Below the pieces are notes generated by a model. The model saw only the letters and a program-made list of their open reading frames with translations. It did not search any database and was not told where the DNA came from. Shown here in pieces: positions 47,675 through 59,529 of a stretch of 64,000 nt of DNA. The stretch is taken from NCBI GenBank assembly GCA_963989385.1, contig OZ022507.1:56679400-56743399 (forward strand). Reading direction: 5' to 3'. Made by a program: the position numbers and the translations under genes. Origin of the DNA: Ctena decussata. Taxonomy: Eukaryota; Mollusca; Bivalvia; Lucinida; Lucinidae. Positions within the stretch are counted from its first letter, which is position 1, and each line of letters begins with the position of its first letter.

Positions 47675-47773
47675 AAAACTAGGTGACTGAGCGAAAAAGA
47701 TCAGTCACGAAACGAAAAAGAGTCATACGACCTGGTCATCAAGTCATTGTATATACATAGTTAGCCTGGTGTG
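47675..47773. mobile_element. Partial copy of the 840-1028 family
   Basis: acgaaacgaaaaagagt, cgacctggtcatcaagtc and atacatagttagcctggtgt ending in GTG match the right half of the element at 840-1028. The terminus read inward is CACACCAGGCTAACTATG. The left end is missing or decayed. Confidence 0.7.
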
Positions 47774-47889
47774 CTGCTGCGATGCAGTCCAACGCATTCA
47801 CAGCAGTTACCCTTACGACGGCAAAACTTGATGTGTTAGGAAGATGACCGGATGCTTAAGAGACATCAAATACATAAAGTAATGCTACA

Positions 47890-47891
<2 letters not shown>

Positions 47892-47930
<39 letters not shown>

Positions 47931-47946
47931 GTGTGTGTGTGTGTGT
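47892..47946. repeat. (TG)n microsatellite
   Basis: A long TG run with one interruption. The three overlapping open frames made of CV repeats are its translation. Confidence 0.95.
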
Positions 47947-48334
47947 TATTTATCGCAATCAATGGAACCGGTACCGCCCCTCGCCCCCAACCCCACCTCC
48001 TTCCCCCCGCGCCTGCCAAATATCAGTTTCGGCATTCCGTTTATCATGTGCAACACAACGGCCGTCATTATGCAGTGCATCTAGATTATTAAATTAGTAA
48101 ATCAGTCTATCTTTTTGCAGTGAAAAAGTTCAGCATTGTTTCTTTTAGGATTTACTTTACTGTAGTTAACAGCAGTATGCTTTAAAAACTCCAAAGAATA
48201 ACATGAGCTAACCGTGGCACCCCCACCCCATCCCTACTCGCTCGATGACCACTGAACATGTCTTCGGTCCTAACCATTTCTCCAATATCAAATTCAGCCA
48301 AAGTTTGTCTCTTTGTAGAATAGCTCTACAATAT

Positions 48335-50752
48335 CACGGGTGGGAAACTCCATAATCAGAGCCAATGGCTATGATAAGGAAAGGTTGTGGCGGTTTTCCG
48401 GAGCACGTGCGGCTATGATTATACCAGCCGCGGTATAATTTCGTTTTTACGGCATGGAATCTCAAAAAAGGAGAATGTAGTTCAATGCTCATGTCTTTTA
48501 ACTTCTTTTCTACGCTAAGGTGAGTTGTGTCTGTTTGTCTGAATCATTTGTGTCGTGGGGTGGCAGTAGGCTAATTTACAGATAGGCAGCTAACACTTGA
48601 GTTGAAATTCCTGTTGAAATGATATAAACGTGAGAGTTTTGGTGGTCGAAGAGCGTGCACTGATTGTCTGATCCTTTCCATTCGCAAAAAGTACGAACTA
48701 AAAGCAAATAAAAGAAACTGAGAATAAATAAACCGAGGCACTGCTTATGTCGAGCGGCTCTGATTATATCGGCCGGCTCTGACATAGGACGGCCTCTTTT
48801 GTAAGAGATGGGTACTACTGAAGTAAATGTCTTGTAGTAGTGCTATTAAATGTATGAGCGTTGCAAAACAAAACTTTTGCCCGATTCACATGCGCAAATT
48901 TGCTCACGTAAGTATTTTTTGCATATATATATGCAACTTTTACTCACGTAAGTAAATTCGTCATGTGAACGCAAATACATACGTATGCAAATTTGCTTAC
49001 ATGAGTAGGTTATTCAAACCCAGAGCATTATCCAGGTTACTTTTACTCACGGGAGCAAATTTACTTATATGCAAATATACTTACGTAAGTAAATATGCGC
49101 ATGTGAATGGGGCATTAGTCTACATCACGTTCAGGGATGTGAGTTTGATATTTGTTTTCGTTTTAAGGGCTGACAAAATTAGTTGCAGTGTTTGACAGAT
49201 GATTGATTTCCCAATATCATTCAGGCGAGGAAAGGTAGGTTTTAATAAACGCGTTAGATTTAAAGTTAATGAATCTTGTTGTTCATAGTATACATCTTGT
49301 ACTGCATTATATTTAGGGTATTTTAGGTATGCTTTAATGTCGCACCTGTTTGAGCAAGGTGCGATATAGGCGTCCGGTTTTTCGTCCGTCCATCATTTCG
49401 CCCGTCCGCCATTTCTTCCGTTGTCATATGTGTACGATTTTGTCTGAATGTTTTATGCCTTTGATTAAAAGATTCGGGCACCTACCCTCGCCATTGATAT
49501 TCCTGTTGAATATAAACGAAACATTACCAAATTTAGTGCGACAGACGCGCATTTCTGTATTTAACTATTTCAGTGTCGCGAATTTTCAAGAATGGGAAAG
49601 GATCAGACATGCACGCCTTTTCGACCACCAAAGACTCTCATGATTATACTATTTCATGCGTCAGTAAGTATGCCAGTAAGTGTGGCTCGGAGAAGACTGA
49701 TTCTGCCTGCCGAGACCTACCCATCACTGTTTTTTCAACTTTTGGAGTTTAACGACACTGAAGATGTTAAATACAGAAATGCGTGTCGGTCGCACTAAAT
49801 TTGGTATTGTTACGTTTATAGTCAACAGGAATATCAATGGCGAGGGTAGGTGCCCGAATCATTAAATCAATTTTTGTCACCCCAAGGCGGACGGACGAAA
49901 ACCGGACGCCTATATCGCACCTTGCTAAAACAGGTGCGACATGAAAGTATTCTTAAATTACGCTGAAATGTAAGGCAGTACAAGATGTATGATATGGACA
50001 ACAAGATTCATTAACTTGAAAACTAATGCATTTATTGAAACCTCCCTTTCCTCGCCTTAATGATACTAGGAATTCAATCAACTGTCAAACACTGCAACTA
50101 ATTTTGTCGACCCTTAAAACCAAAATAAACATCAAATTCACGTCCCTGAACGTGATGTAGACTAAGTTTTGTTTTACAACGCTCATACAGTAAATAGCAC
50201 TACTACAAGACATTTACTTCAGTAGTAACCATCTCTTACAAAAGAGGCCGTCCAACGTCAGAGCCGGCCGATATAATCAGAGCCGCTCGATATAAGCAGA
50301 GCCTCGGTTTATTTATTCTCAATTTGTTTTATTTGCTTTTAGTTCTTACTTTTTGCGAATGGAGAAGGATCAGCCAATCAGTGCACGCTCTTCGACCACC
50401 AAAACTCTCACGTTTATAGCATTTCAACAGGAATTTCAACTCAAGTGTTAGCTGCCTATCTGTAAATTAGCCTACTGCCGCCCCACGACACAAATAATTC
50501 AGACAAAATAGTACGCATATGACAACTTACCTTAGCGTAGAAAAGAAGTTAAAAGACATGAGCATTGAACTACATTCTCCCTTTTTTTGAGATTCCATGC
50601 CGCAAAAACGAATTTATACCGCGAATGAGAAACTTACCTTTTCTTAGACCGAATTTCGGCCGGTATAATCATAGCCGCACGTGCTCCGGAAAACCGCCAC
50701 AACCTTTCCTTATCATAGCCATTGGCTCTGATTATGGAGTTTCCCACCCGTG
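48335..50752. mobile_element. Giant palindromic CAC/GTG fold-back element, ~1-kb arms, 5-bp TSD (AATAT)
   Basis: Left arm 48335-49578 and right arm 49753-50752 are inverted copies along their whole length once a 237-bp MITE in the left arm is set aside. Both termini read CACGGGTGGGAAACTCCATA. AATAT lies outside at 48330-48334 and 50753-50757. The central spacer is only ~174 bp. Landmarks appear in both arms: gttgtggcggttttccggag, gacatgagcattgaactaca (inverse on the left), and a cgcacctg-aaggtgcg hairpin. About 70 bp of the spacer (49588-49660) resembles arm segment 50355-50430. No transposase frame is visible, so it is non-autonomous. Confidence 0.9.
48878..49114. mobile_element. MITE inside the left arm of the giant palindrome, TTA-type TSD
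   Basis: Termini TGCCCGATTCACATGCGC and, from the right, TGCCCCATTCACATGCGC. Inside are several cttacgtaagt/gcaaattt modules in both orientations. Flanks are TTT (48875-48877) and TTA (49115-49117). The equivalent site in the right arm (about 50160-50166) has no insertion and a single TTA equivalent, so the ends are exact. A 3-bp T-rich TSD fits PIF/Harbinger. Confidence 0.88.
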
Positions 50753-51379
50753 AATATGTTCCTTTGGAATTTATTTCACCAATGTGTATGGGTGTGTATT
50801 ACAAGACATTGTATTTGTTAATTACTTTCTGAACTTGATATGTCTCACTAAAAGTCCTGTTCAGCGCTCATGTCCTGCGCATTAAAGTGTAAAAGCCTTA
50901 AATAGTCTCTTCTCTTTGAATTCCGTCAATTATTCACTGGTATAAGATAATAGTTGAGCAATCGTCCCATTGAAATACTGTTTAAAACTATCGGACCTAA
51001 TCTATGAAAAGAAATAACTTAGTGCAAAACCATATATAGGGATAATTCCAAGTAAAAACCAATGAGTTAAGAATGAAAATATATTATTACGTCGAATCGT
51101 CATAAAGTTCCCCATAGTAAAAAGAAAAACAAAAGAGACATGCGATACATGCACAATAATCTAGTACTGGGTGGTTAAATCTAAATTCAGATATTAAGCA
51201 GTTGCAATGGCTTGAAATAGTCACGTAGATATGTATAAAAATAGTGTTCATGTAAGAATACTATAATTATAACTCTATCATAATACAGGACTTAATATAT
51301 TATTTATTGCTTACGGCCACTTCTACATGTAAAAGCAAATTGAAGACATAAAAAAGGCTATATGGATCGTGTTTTCAGG

Positions 51380-51680
51380 GGGGAATGGAGATTTGAGGTA
51401 ATATTTTGAGGCTATTATTATCACCACCTGACAGAATTTTATCTTACTGGGGGCTATCATTCGATATTTTCTGCCAGAGTTACAGCCCTCTATCTTTAAA
51501 CCTGTGGTTAAACTTTGTGTTTGCACTTCTCCTCTAGTTTTCATACGATTTTCATAAAACTTACAGGTTATTTTAATTCTTGCTTGATGCGGATCATATG
51601 TTATTGGGGTTATTATCAGACCTTTTCTGCTAGTGATACTGCCCTTTATCTGTAAATCGGATGTCACAATCTTGATCAGA
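51380..51680 (+). repeat. Short tandem array, two units
   Basis: ctgccagagttacagccctc and ctgctagtgatactgccctt, each followed by tatct-taaa, mark two degenerate units, with tttcatacgattttcataaa in between. The minus-strand 114-codon frame is a shadow of this. Confidence 0.5.
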
Positions 51681-52251
51681 TCTCAAATTGTACCGATGGC
51701 TCCTTTCATATTCAAATGCCCTAGTACTGGCGTGTCTATATGTCGAGGGCCGTTTGGCCTTTTATAAATCATTTTAAATCCTTTGACAGATTTAAATAGG
51801 CAAATGCTCTTGCTGACAAAAGCTCGAATGCTAAGACACTTGTTTTCATTTCGAAATTATTATAATTTTAGTAGAAAGGGAGAAATTGCTACGATAGAAA
51901 CTGCGGATAATCCAATTCACGGAACAGTATGAAATTACATACGAAATCCGCGATACTTACAGGACAACGTTGTCTGATCGACTGTCTTTATAAAGCAAGG
52001 AAATCAAAGACTGCATATATATATATATATGGTATGGCCTTCTAAAATAAAACAATGTTGTACCGTAAGAGTATACCTCTTTCAAAGCCGTGCAAACTGT
52101 GTCCTGTAATGAAAATACACCGCCTATGCAGATTTGTCTAGGCATGTCATACATTTATGCCAATTCGTTAACAGAAACTCTGTCATTTTGGTGGTTACCA
52201 AAATATAACGTCACTTTCAGAACTTTCTGGACGACTCTAGTATCTATCCCA

Positions 52252-52480
52252 TTGAGCTTCAGAAGCTTTGTTTCAAAATTTTATCGACGCCACAACGACC
52301 TGGTCTCTAAATTTGACACAGAACTAAAATATGTTCTTAAACGAGGCCTGTCAGAACCTGCATTTTATGGCGAGTTAGTGTATAAATTAAAAAAATAATC
52401 GTTGGTCAGGATTTTTCTCTGATCGATTCAGGAAACTAATACCTTGTTATAAAAGCACCGGATAATACATAAAGGTAATG
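52252..52480 (+). pseudogene. PLE RT C-terminal fragment, copy 3
   Basis: The frame ending at 52398 finishes with SFVSKFYRRHNDLVSKF and GLSEPAFYGELVYKL, the same terminal blocks as copies 1 and 2. Upstream of about 52252 the similarity ends, so this is 5'-truncated. After the stop, the gttggtcaggatttttctct-gatc segment parallels 9045-9075 in copy 1. Confidence 0.8.
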
Positions 52481-52954
52481 GGACAGACTGCATGTTTAAT
52501 GGACAGCAGAGTCACAAATGCCATTAGCCTTAAGGTCGACAGATACTGAATAAAAGTATTGGTGGGCATTCATTTCATTATGCTAGCTGAATAACCCAAA
52601 GGGCTATAAAACATTTGGATAATAAAACAGATCTCCGTTTTGTTTTTCCTAACAAACAAAATTTTGTATTTCTACATACATTTGTACACATTTGTCATTT
52701 AAATTCATGTCTCTAGCACATGAATGTACTTTCATTTCTGCAAATCATATAATCTATAAAATAGGAAATGTGAAACAAACTGGTAAAAAGAAGTTGCAGT
52801 TATCTTGCTAATAAGTATATTTTTACTTTATAAAATTAATGCAAACAATTTGAATTTCATGAAAAACGTCATAAAATATGTATTCAATCGATGGGGCTTG
52901 CTTATGCATATTAGTTTAATAAAACTTACATTGCTTGATACAGAATCAAACACA

Positions 52955-52975
52955 CCAAAAAAAAAAAAAAAAAAC
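52955..52975. repeat. Poly-A run
   Basis: A run of about 18 A, possibly the tail of a retroposed sequence, although no source element was recognised upstream. Confidence 0.5.
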
Positions 52976-54479
52976 ATTTCACCGTTTCGTTTCCTTGAAA
53001 AATAAATTAAATGTGAATGCCCAAAACAGACTTTCGAAATTCTGCATCTGCTGCAAACACAGCCGGTCCTTGCCCTATTATTTATTTTCCTGTTATTCCG
53101 GTTCTATCATAGCGTAATGCCTACAAAATGTCCAGATGGAATAAAAACTGTGAAGACCTTGACCATTCTTGTTCTTAAGGAACAGTCTGGTCTCGGTTTC
53201 ACTGTTTGTACAGATCTGTCTGCCCGAAAACGTAGGATATTTACGGTAGACATTGTTAGTTTGTGTATATACTCTACAGTTGATCGATTTCTCCATGAAC
53301 AATAACTCCCTTTTGTTTGAACAAACAAACAAATAAAACAAAACAGTTATTCTATATCTGAATACCTTAAGCACTGACCAAAACTCTTCCTAGTAAGTAG
53401 TTTTGGGAGTTAGTTGAACCTTGCTTAATATGCTTGGTCGGGCCCTATAGGGTTTAACTGTTGGACTTGTTTTGTCCTAGCCTTTTCGTGTTGTTCATAT
53501 TGTTGAATGCTAATCTTGGTACATCTCAGTATTTGATTCGGATCATAGTAACCATACCCCTTCGTCTATAATGGGCCAAACCAAAACAGCAAAGTACAAA
53601 CACAAAAACATCAAACAAAAAATTGAAAAGACTAAACTCAAAAGGTCCTTACACAAAACGCATTGTCACATATAGGCTTCCGTAGATATTTAAAATGGCT
53701 TCTACATTACTTTTTCTAAAGAAATTTGAATAATGTGTATCTAGGATGCCGGGAAAAGGTTAATTTTGTTCTTAGTTTAAAACCGTTTTCATAAATGAAC
53801 GTTTTCCGACTACTGTAGCATGGATGAAAGTGATTCTCAAGTTTTAACTTTTGTTCAGTATATCAAACCATAGCTACGGTCAAAACAAATAAGCCTGCAG
53901 ACTTGAAATATTAGGGCCAAATATAAGTTTACGAATAAAAATTGTGAAGCCGCTTACACGCGCGTACGTATGCGCGTATTGAAAGTTTAAATTTGTCAGT
54001 TTGACAACATTTCAACTCGTATCTGCGTGTATGCACTCGTTCTTTTTTTCCCCTGTAATTCTGTAATTGAATTGGGTGAGATATGAAGATATCAAGATAT
54101 CAACAGTTTTGAAAATAGACATGACTTAGGGACTTCACCCCTTCTCCTCAATGAGAATACGCATGTAATAGCCCCTAGTAATTCAAGTAATACGTGTCCG
54201 ATTGCATTAAAATTATTACACTTTTATATTTTAATATACAAAATCAGATATGCTACCGACAACCAATCCTATTGTTGTAAAAAACTCTTTTATCAAGTTT
54301 CTCAATTTCAGTAGCAGCTGCACACTGACAGTGTTTTGTGACTATAAACTGGTATGTTTTTTATAGGTACAGGGTCGACATCCAATTTGCATAACACCGG
54401 AAAGGCTGACGGCACATGTATTTTTAAAATTGTAGAGAACTGTTAAAGTAATGCCATATATTGATTATGCTGTAATATA

Positions 54480-54671
54480 CGAGGTAATCACAAAACAGAA
54501 AGGACTAATAATGTACGTACATGTATGTTTTATTAGCTTTACAAGTGCTTTTGACAAATTTGGCAAATAGAAGAAATGGCTGGTTACCCCGAAAATGGCA
54601 AAAATAAGATTTTTAAGCTATATACATATCTATTGCATGCGATAAGTCTTGTGTTAAAGTTAATAGTCATC
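54480..54671. repeat. Dispersed repeat family D, copy B, left part
   Basis: Matches 30905-31095 of copy A (aatgtacgta, agctttacaagtg, cgataagtctt). It breaks at gttaata and resumes at 59530. Confidence 0.75.
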
Positions 54672-55089
54672 ATACGTGCGTTCCCGACGACGCGAAGCGT
54701 CGTCGTGCGGAATGCACGACTATAGACCGAGGTTGTTAGTTCGTTTGTCGTGTTCCCCATAGGCGCACGGTCGAGAAAACGCTTGCATTTCAATTATTTT
54801 ACGATGATCAAGCAAGGAGTGCGCCTCAGATTTTGGTCATTCGGTCCACCTCGGCTACCTTCGCGATAAACTGGTCCCAAGTTGGCCAATAATCAATAGA
54901 TATGACTGCTTATCAGGTAGAGAACCAATCTACCTTGGCGACGTCAGGAAGGATTTTCATTGGCCAAGTTGATCACATGATACCGCTCGGCAGCGCAGCT
55001 ATTTTCAATCGGCCATTGGGAACAATGTCGGAGACATAATGTTTTTGCCCTGGTCGTCTGTCTGTCTGACTGTCCGTCAGTCTGTCACA

Positions 55090-55960
55090 AATCGTGTCCG
55101 CTCAATAACTCTGTAACCGATTGAGGTAATTTCACAAAACTTAGTACAAATATATAAAGTATCATCAGACAACGTGCAGAGAGCAAGACCCGTAACTCCA
55201 CCTACATTTTTATGGAATTATTTCCCTTTGAAAATTTTATTATGGAAATCGTGTCTGCTCAATTACTCTGTAACCGATTGAAATAATTTCACAAAACTTG
55301 GTACAAATATAAAACATGATCAGACGATGTGCAGAGAGCAAGATCCGTAACTCCACAATTTTTTTTATGGAATTCTGCCTCTTTGAAAACTTTAGTATGG
55401 AAATCGTGTCCGCTCAATAACTCTGTAACAGATTGAGATAATTTCTCGAAACTTGGGACAAATATAAAGCATCATCAGACGACGTGCAGAGAGCAAGACC
55501 CGTAACTCCGCCTACATTTTTTAAGGAGTTATGCCACTTTGAACATTTTAGTTTATATATCATGTCCGCTCAATAACTCTGTAACCGATTGAGATAATTT
55601 CACAAAACTTAGTACAAATATAAAGCATCATCAGACGACATGCAGAGAGCAAGACCCGTAACTCCACCTATATTTTTAATGGAATTATGCCCTTTGTCAA
55701 TTTAGGTATGGAAATCATGTGCGCTCCATAACTCTGCAACAGTACGAGATATTTTCATGAAACCTAGTACAAATATAGAGCATCATCAGAGGATGTGTGG
55801 AGAGCAAGACCTGCTACTCTACCTACATTTTTTTACAGACTTATGCCCCACATCCACCTACATTTTTCACAGACTTATTCACCTTTTAATTTTAAGTTGG
55901 CGATTGTATCCACCCATGTAAGTTTTCAGTATGGAGATCTTGATCCCGCTATAACATTAA
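55090..55960 (+). repeat. Tandem array, ~156-bp period, at least five units
   Basis: Units start at tgtccgctcaataactctg-like sequence near 55094, 55251, 55406, 55562 and 55717 (spacing 157, 155, 156, 155). Each has ttcacaaaacttagtacaaa, catcatcagacga and gcagagagcaagacccgtaa. A last, weak unit follows at about 55934. The regular spacing shows little indel drift. Confidence 0.9.
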
Positions 55961-56869
55961 AACCATGAGAGTTGGTACAAATATAAGAGCATGGTTAGTT
56001 GATGCTCAGAGAATAACCATAACTCCATCTACATTCCTGGTGATGGGGTGGATACATCTGTTTTTGTTTCAAAAACAAATACCTAGTCATTTTATTATTT
56101 TTTTCTTCAGCAAACCTGGCCCAAAGGACCATAGTGGACTATTATCACATCAAAGCATCCAGTGGGCATTGTCCGTTGTGCAGCACACATTGTCTGTCAA
56201 CGATTGAAAACAACTTCTCAGATAACTTCTCTGAAACCACTGCACCCATGGTTTTCATATTCCACATGAAGCATGACCTGACTGCACAGTTTCAGAATTG
56301 TAAAATTCAGTCAGCTTGAGATTCAAAGATGGCTGCCATTGCAAAAATAGCAAATATAACACAATCAACTTCTTCTTAAGATACTTTTGGAATAATATTA
56401 CCGTAATCGACCCATTTACCGCACATGACCCTATACCCGCACACCATGGCCATTTCGGGAAACAAACTGCACAAGCGCACACTTCTTGTCCTTTTAAAAC
56501 TTTCACAAAAACCTAACAACCTATCATTACTGTTTCAACAGCGAACTCAAGTCTTGAGTATCATTTTCTGCCCCATAGAAAATATAAACTCACAGTATTT
56601 CCAGTCCTACTCCATGTTGTCTCTTTCCAGTCACCCTGCATTTTAATTGTTCAGAGTGTGCAGTTATTAGATACATTTTTAACCACACCTTTTTGTTGCA
56701 ATTTTGAAAAAGTTAAGCGCACGGTGCGATAAATGGGTCGATTGCAGTAGGCTGAGATTTTGCTTGGAGCATCAGTGTGACCTTGCTATTCAAAACTGAA
56801 AATGAAAAAAACTTTAGGGGACTTTGGTCATTGCTACCTACTTTCTGTTACCAAAACCGATTTTTGTCG

Positions 56870-57620
56870 CACCTGCTTTAGCAAGGTGCAATATAAGAGC
56901 TCACTTTTCCATCCATCCATACGTACATCCATCCGTCAACAATTATGTCAACCCTTAGGCTAGTGTTCAAGTCAATTTCTCACAAACTATGATACCTACA
57001 ATCATCAAGCTTGATTTAAAGTTTCTTCTCAAAAAGTTCTCAAGGGCTGTTGCACTTATTTTCACCCTTAACCTATATTTTACCTCTGCTGACCTAGAAA
57101 AATTTAACAACAAAATTACATTGACACTGGCGTTTAAGTCAATGTCTCACAAACATGACCTATACCGGTATTTTGTGTTCTGCTGACTTTACATCAAAAT
57201 TTTACATCAAAATTACATCAACCCTACTGTCGACCCTGAGGTTTAAGACAATTTCTCACAAACTATGATACCTACAATCATCAAACCTAGTATAAAGTTT
57301 CTTCTTAGAATAATCTTGAGGGCTGTTGCAATTATTTTTTACCCTTGACCTATGATTTAAGCTCTGTTGACTTAGTAAAATTTTACATCTAAATTATGTT
57401 GACCCTAGTGTTAAGGCTATTTATTGCAAAGTATGATACCTACAATCATCAAACCTGGCATAAATTTCTTCTTAGAATAATCTTGAGGGCTGCTGCACTT
57501 TTTTTACCCTTGACCTGTATTCGATGCTCTGCTTAGTAAAATTTTACATCAAAATTACATTGACCCTGGCATTTAATCTGTTTCTCGTAAATTTCAATAC
57601 CTACAGGGACCATGAAAATT
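56870..57620 (+). repeat. Tandem array, ~160-170-bp period, with gcacct hairpin leader
   Basis: Leader gtcgcacctgctttagcaag-gtgc at 56864 resembles the hairpin in the giant palindrome (49340). Units with cacaaactatgatacctac recur at about 56981, 57257 and (degenerate) 57144, 57426 and 57585; one interval is short (113 bp). Confidence 0.75.
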
Positions 57621-57839
57621 AGTTCCAGCCAAGGGTAGCTCTACTGCAGCCATCTAGGGTTAAAATCTATATAAAGTGACCTCTAGGGACCAAGGAAAGA
57701 GTTCCAACCAGGCAGGGTTAACCAGCCATCAGGGTTCAAGCTTTTTAAGTTCTACTGTATTTGGCTTCAATTTGGCATGGAGCATCAGTGGGACATTGGT
57801 TTTTATATGCCCATTTTGAAAAAAACCCGACATATTATG

Positions 57840-58500
57840 TCGTGGCACTGTCCGTCCATCTGTCTGTCTGTCCATCAACATTCCTGTGTGCGCCGTAACT
57901 CAGTATCCCTTAGAGATATCTTCATGAAATTTTGTAAGAATATATATTAGGTTGGGGCAATGTGTTGCATACAAGAATGATTGCTCCCTCTTCCTGCCCC
58001 TTTGATGATTTGTTTCATGCCTAGTCCTGTGTGCGCCAAAACTAGATAACCGTTTGGGATATCTTGCTTAAACTTCATAGCAATGTGTATGAAGTAACAG
58101 TGATGTGCTTCGTATAAAAATGGTTGCTCTCCCTTACTTTGTTTTAGAGTTACATCCCTTTGATTAGTTTTTATAGGCTGTTTTTGTCTATACTTATCTT
58201 GTGCATACCATAACTTGGTAACCATCTGGAATATTTGATGACACTGTCAATATGCATGATCACAAGACAATATCTAGCACATGAGAATGGTTGTTCCCAC
58301 TTACTTGATTTTGGAGTGACTTCCCTTTGATAAGTATTTTTTTGGTGCCCATTAACTTCATAACTCCTTAACCCTCTGAAATGAAACTTTCTAGAAGTGT
58401 GTATGATAATGGGGCTATGTATTATCTGCCCTTGCATAAATTTCCCATTTACAGCTGTAACTCCTAAACTGTTTGAAATATGCTAACGAAACTTAATGGT
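57840..58500 (+). repeat. Irregular tandem array
   Basis: A gtccgtccatctgtctgtct leader is followed by units beginning gtgtgcgcc(g/a)(t/a)aact at 57886 and 58029, then gtgcataccataactt at 58201 and weaker ones near 58343 and 58450. The two minus-strand open frames here come from the repeat. Confidence 0.65.
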
Positions 58501-58849
58501 CATATTTATATTGTTAAGGGAATTTATTTTGACCAAGAATAACTCTAGTTTATTATTTATCACCCTTGGTCTACTTGGGCGTTTCTCAGCAGCTGAGCTT
58601 CTAAGCAGCTTCACCTTGGAAGCTGATTTTTGGTACACTAATAGTATTTGATGAGTTAAATGTTTGAATAATGTTGCAGTCATTAATTACAGAGTTGTTG
58701 CCCCTGTTTGTCTGTGTGTCCATCATTTTGTTAACAATCTTGTTCATTCTGTAACTCCTTTATGAAACTAAAACAGGCTTATTATGGGCTGCTTGCGAAG
58801 CTCTTGTTAAAATTATAAAAACAAAACAAAAAACTATAGAGGATGTTGT

Positions 58850-59090
58850 TGAATGTTTAGTTACTTTACGTCCATAATAAACAGCTATGGTCATGACGGG
58901 ACGGTACCCTAACCACTTTATTTCTGGGCGGGCTTAGACGAACATGTAGAACTAAGTGCACATACTTTCCAAAGTAACTGACAACTGCCCTTCTTGAATC
59001 AAGGGAAGGAGAAACAAAAGTATGTGACTGGGCCGGTTTCAGAACCCGGGACCTGATGCGCCTCTGACTGCGCCACACAGCCTGGCGTCT
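58850..59090 (-). repeat. tRNA-derived SINE, family A, copy 5 (degraded)
   Basis: The minus strand has a damaged head (the anticodon arm is shortened), body cttgattcaagaagggcag, gtcccgtcatgacc and a gacgt end. No clear TSD. It lies inside the 4.85-kb block. Confidence 0.7.
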
Positions 59091-59529
59091 ATAGAGAAAT
59101 TATGTCACAATTATCTACTTAGATCTAACAAGTTTCGTTTTGCTCAAATGCCAATATCTCAGGCAAACATAGATAGATTTTTGTCAGATTTGTTCAAATT
59201 GGTCCATGAATGGAAGCTTTTTTCCAGTTTATGTAAATGGACCATCCAAGATGCTCACCAAGGGCCATATCTAAAAATAGCAAAAGCATGGAAATGGCAA
59301 AAGCATTGGGTACTCGAAGACCTACAAAAGTAGATCAAAGGATGACCTTGTGTTGACTTTGACCTTTTTATAGCAAGGTTAAAGTTTCCTTTTTGATGCA
59401 GTAATATGGGACAATGCTAGAACATAAGAATTCATGATAAATATTGAAATTTTGGCCTAAACATCGGTATATACATCCATCTTAAGAAGTAGCCATATCA
59501 AGTGGATGGGAACGCACGTATATAGGTAA

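Larger units (their letters stand above)
54672..59521. mobile_element. 4.85-kb composite block bounded by a perfect 14-bp inverted repeat
   Basis: ATACGTGCGTTCCC at 54672-54685 is mirrored exactly at 59508-59521. The block interrupts copy B of repeat D where copy A is continuous, which supports insertion. Just inside the left end is a cgacgacgcgaagcgtcgtc hairpin. The rest is tandem arrays, one minus-strand SINE and AT-rich sequence. No transposase or helicase recognised. Six and about 17 extra bases lie outside the inverted repeat relative to copy A, so the true boundary may be slightly wider. Class unknown. Confidence 0.6.

Noticed and set aside
47852..48097. Three overlapping plus-strand frames rich in CV repeats
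   Set aside because: They are translations of the TG microsatellite.
51323..51667. 114-codon minus-strand frame
   Set aside because: It overlaps a short tandem array and is not protein-like.
58866..59078. 70-codon minus-strand frame
   Set aside because: It is the body of a SINE.
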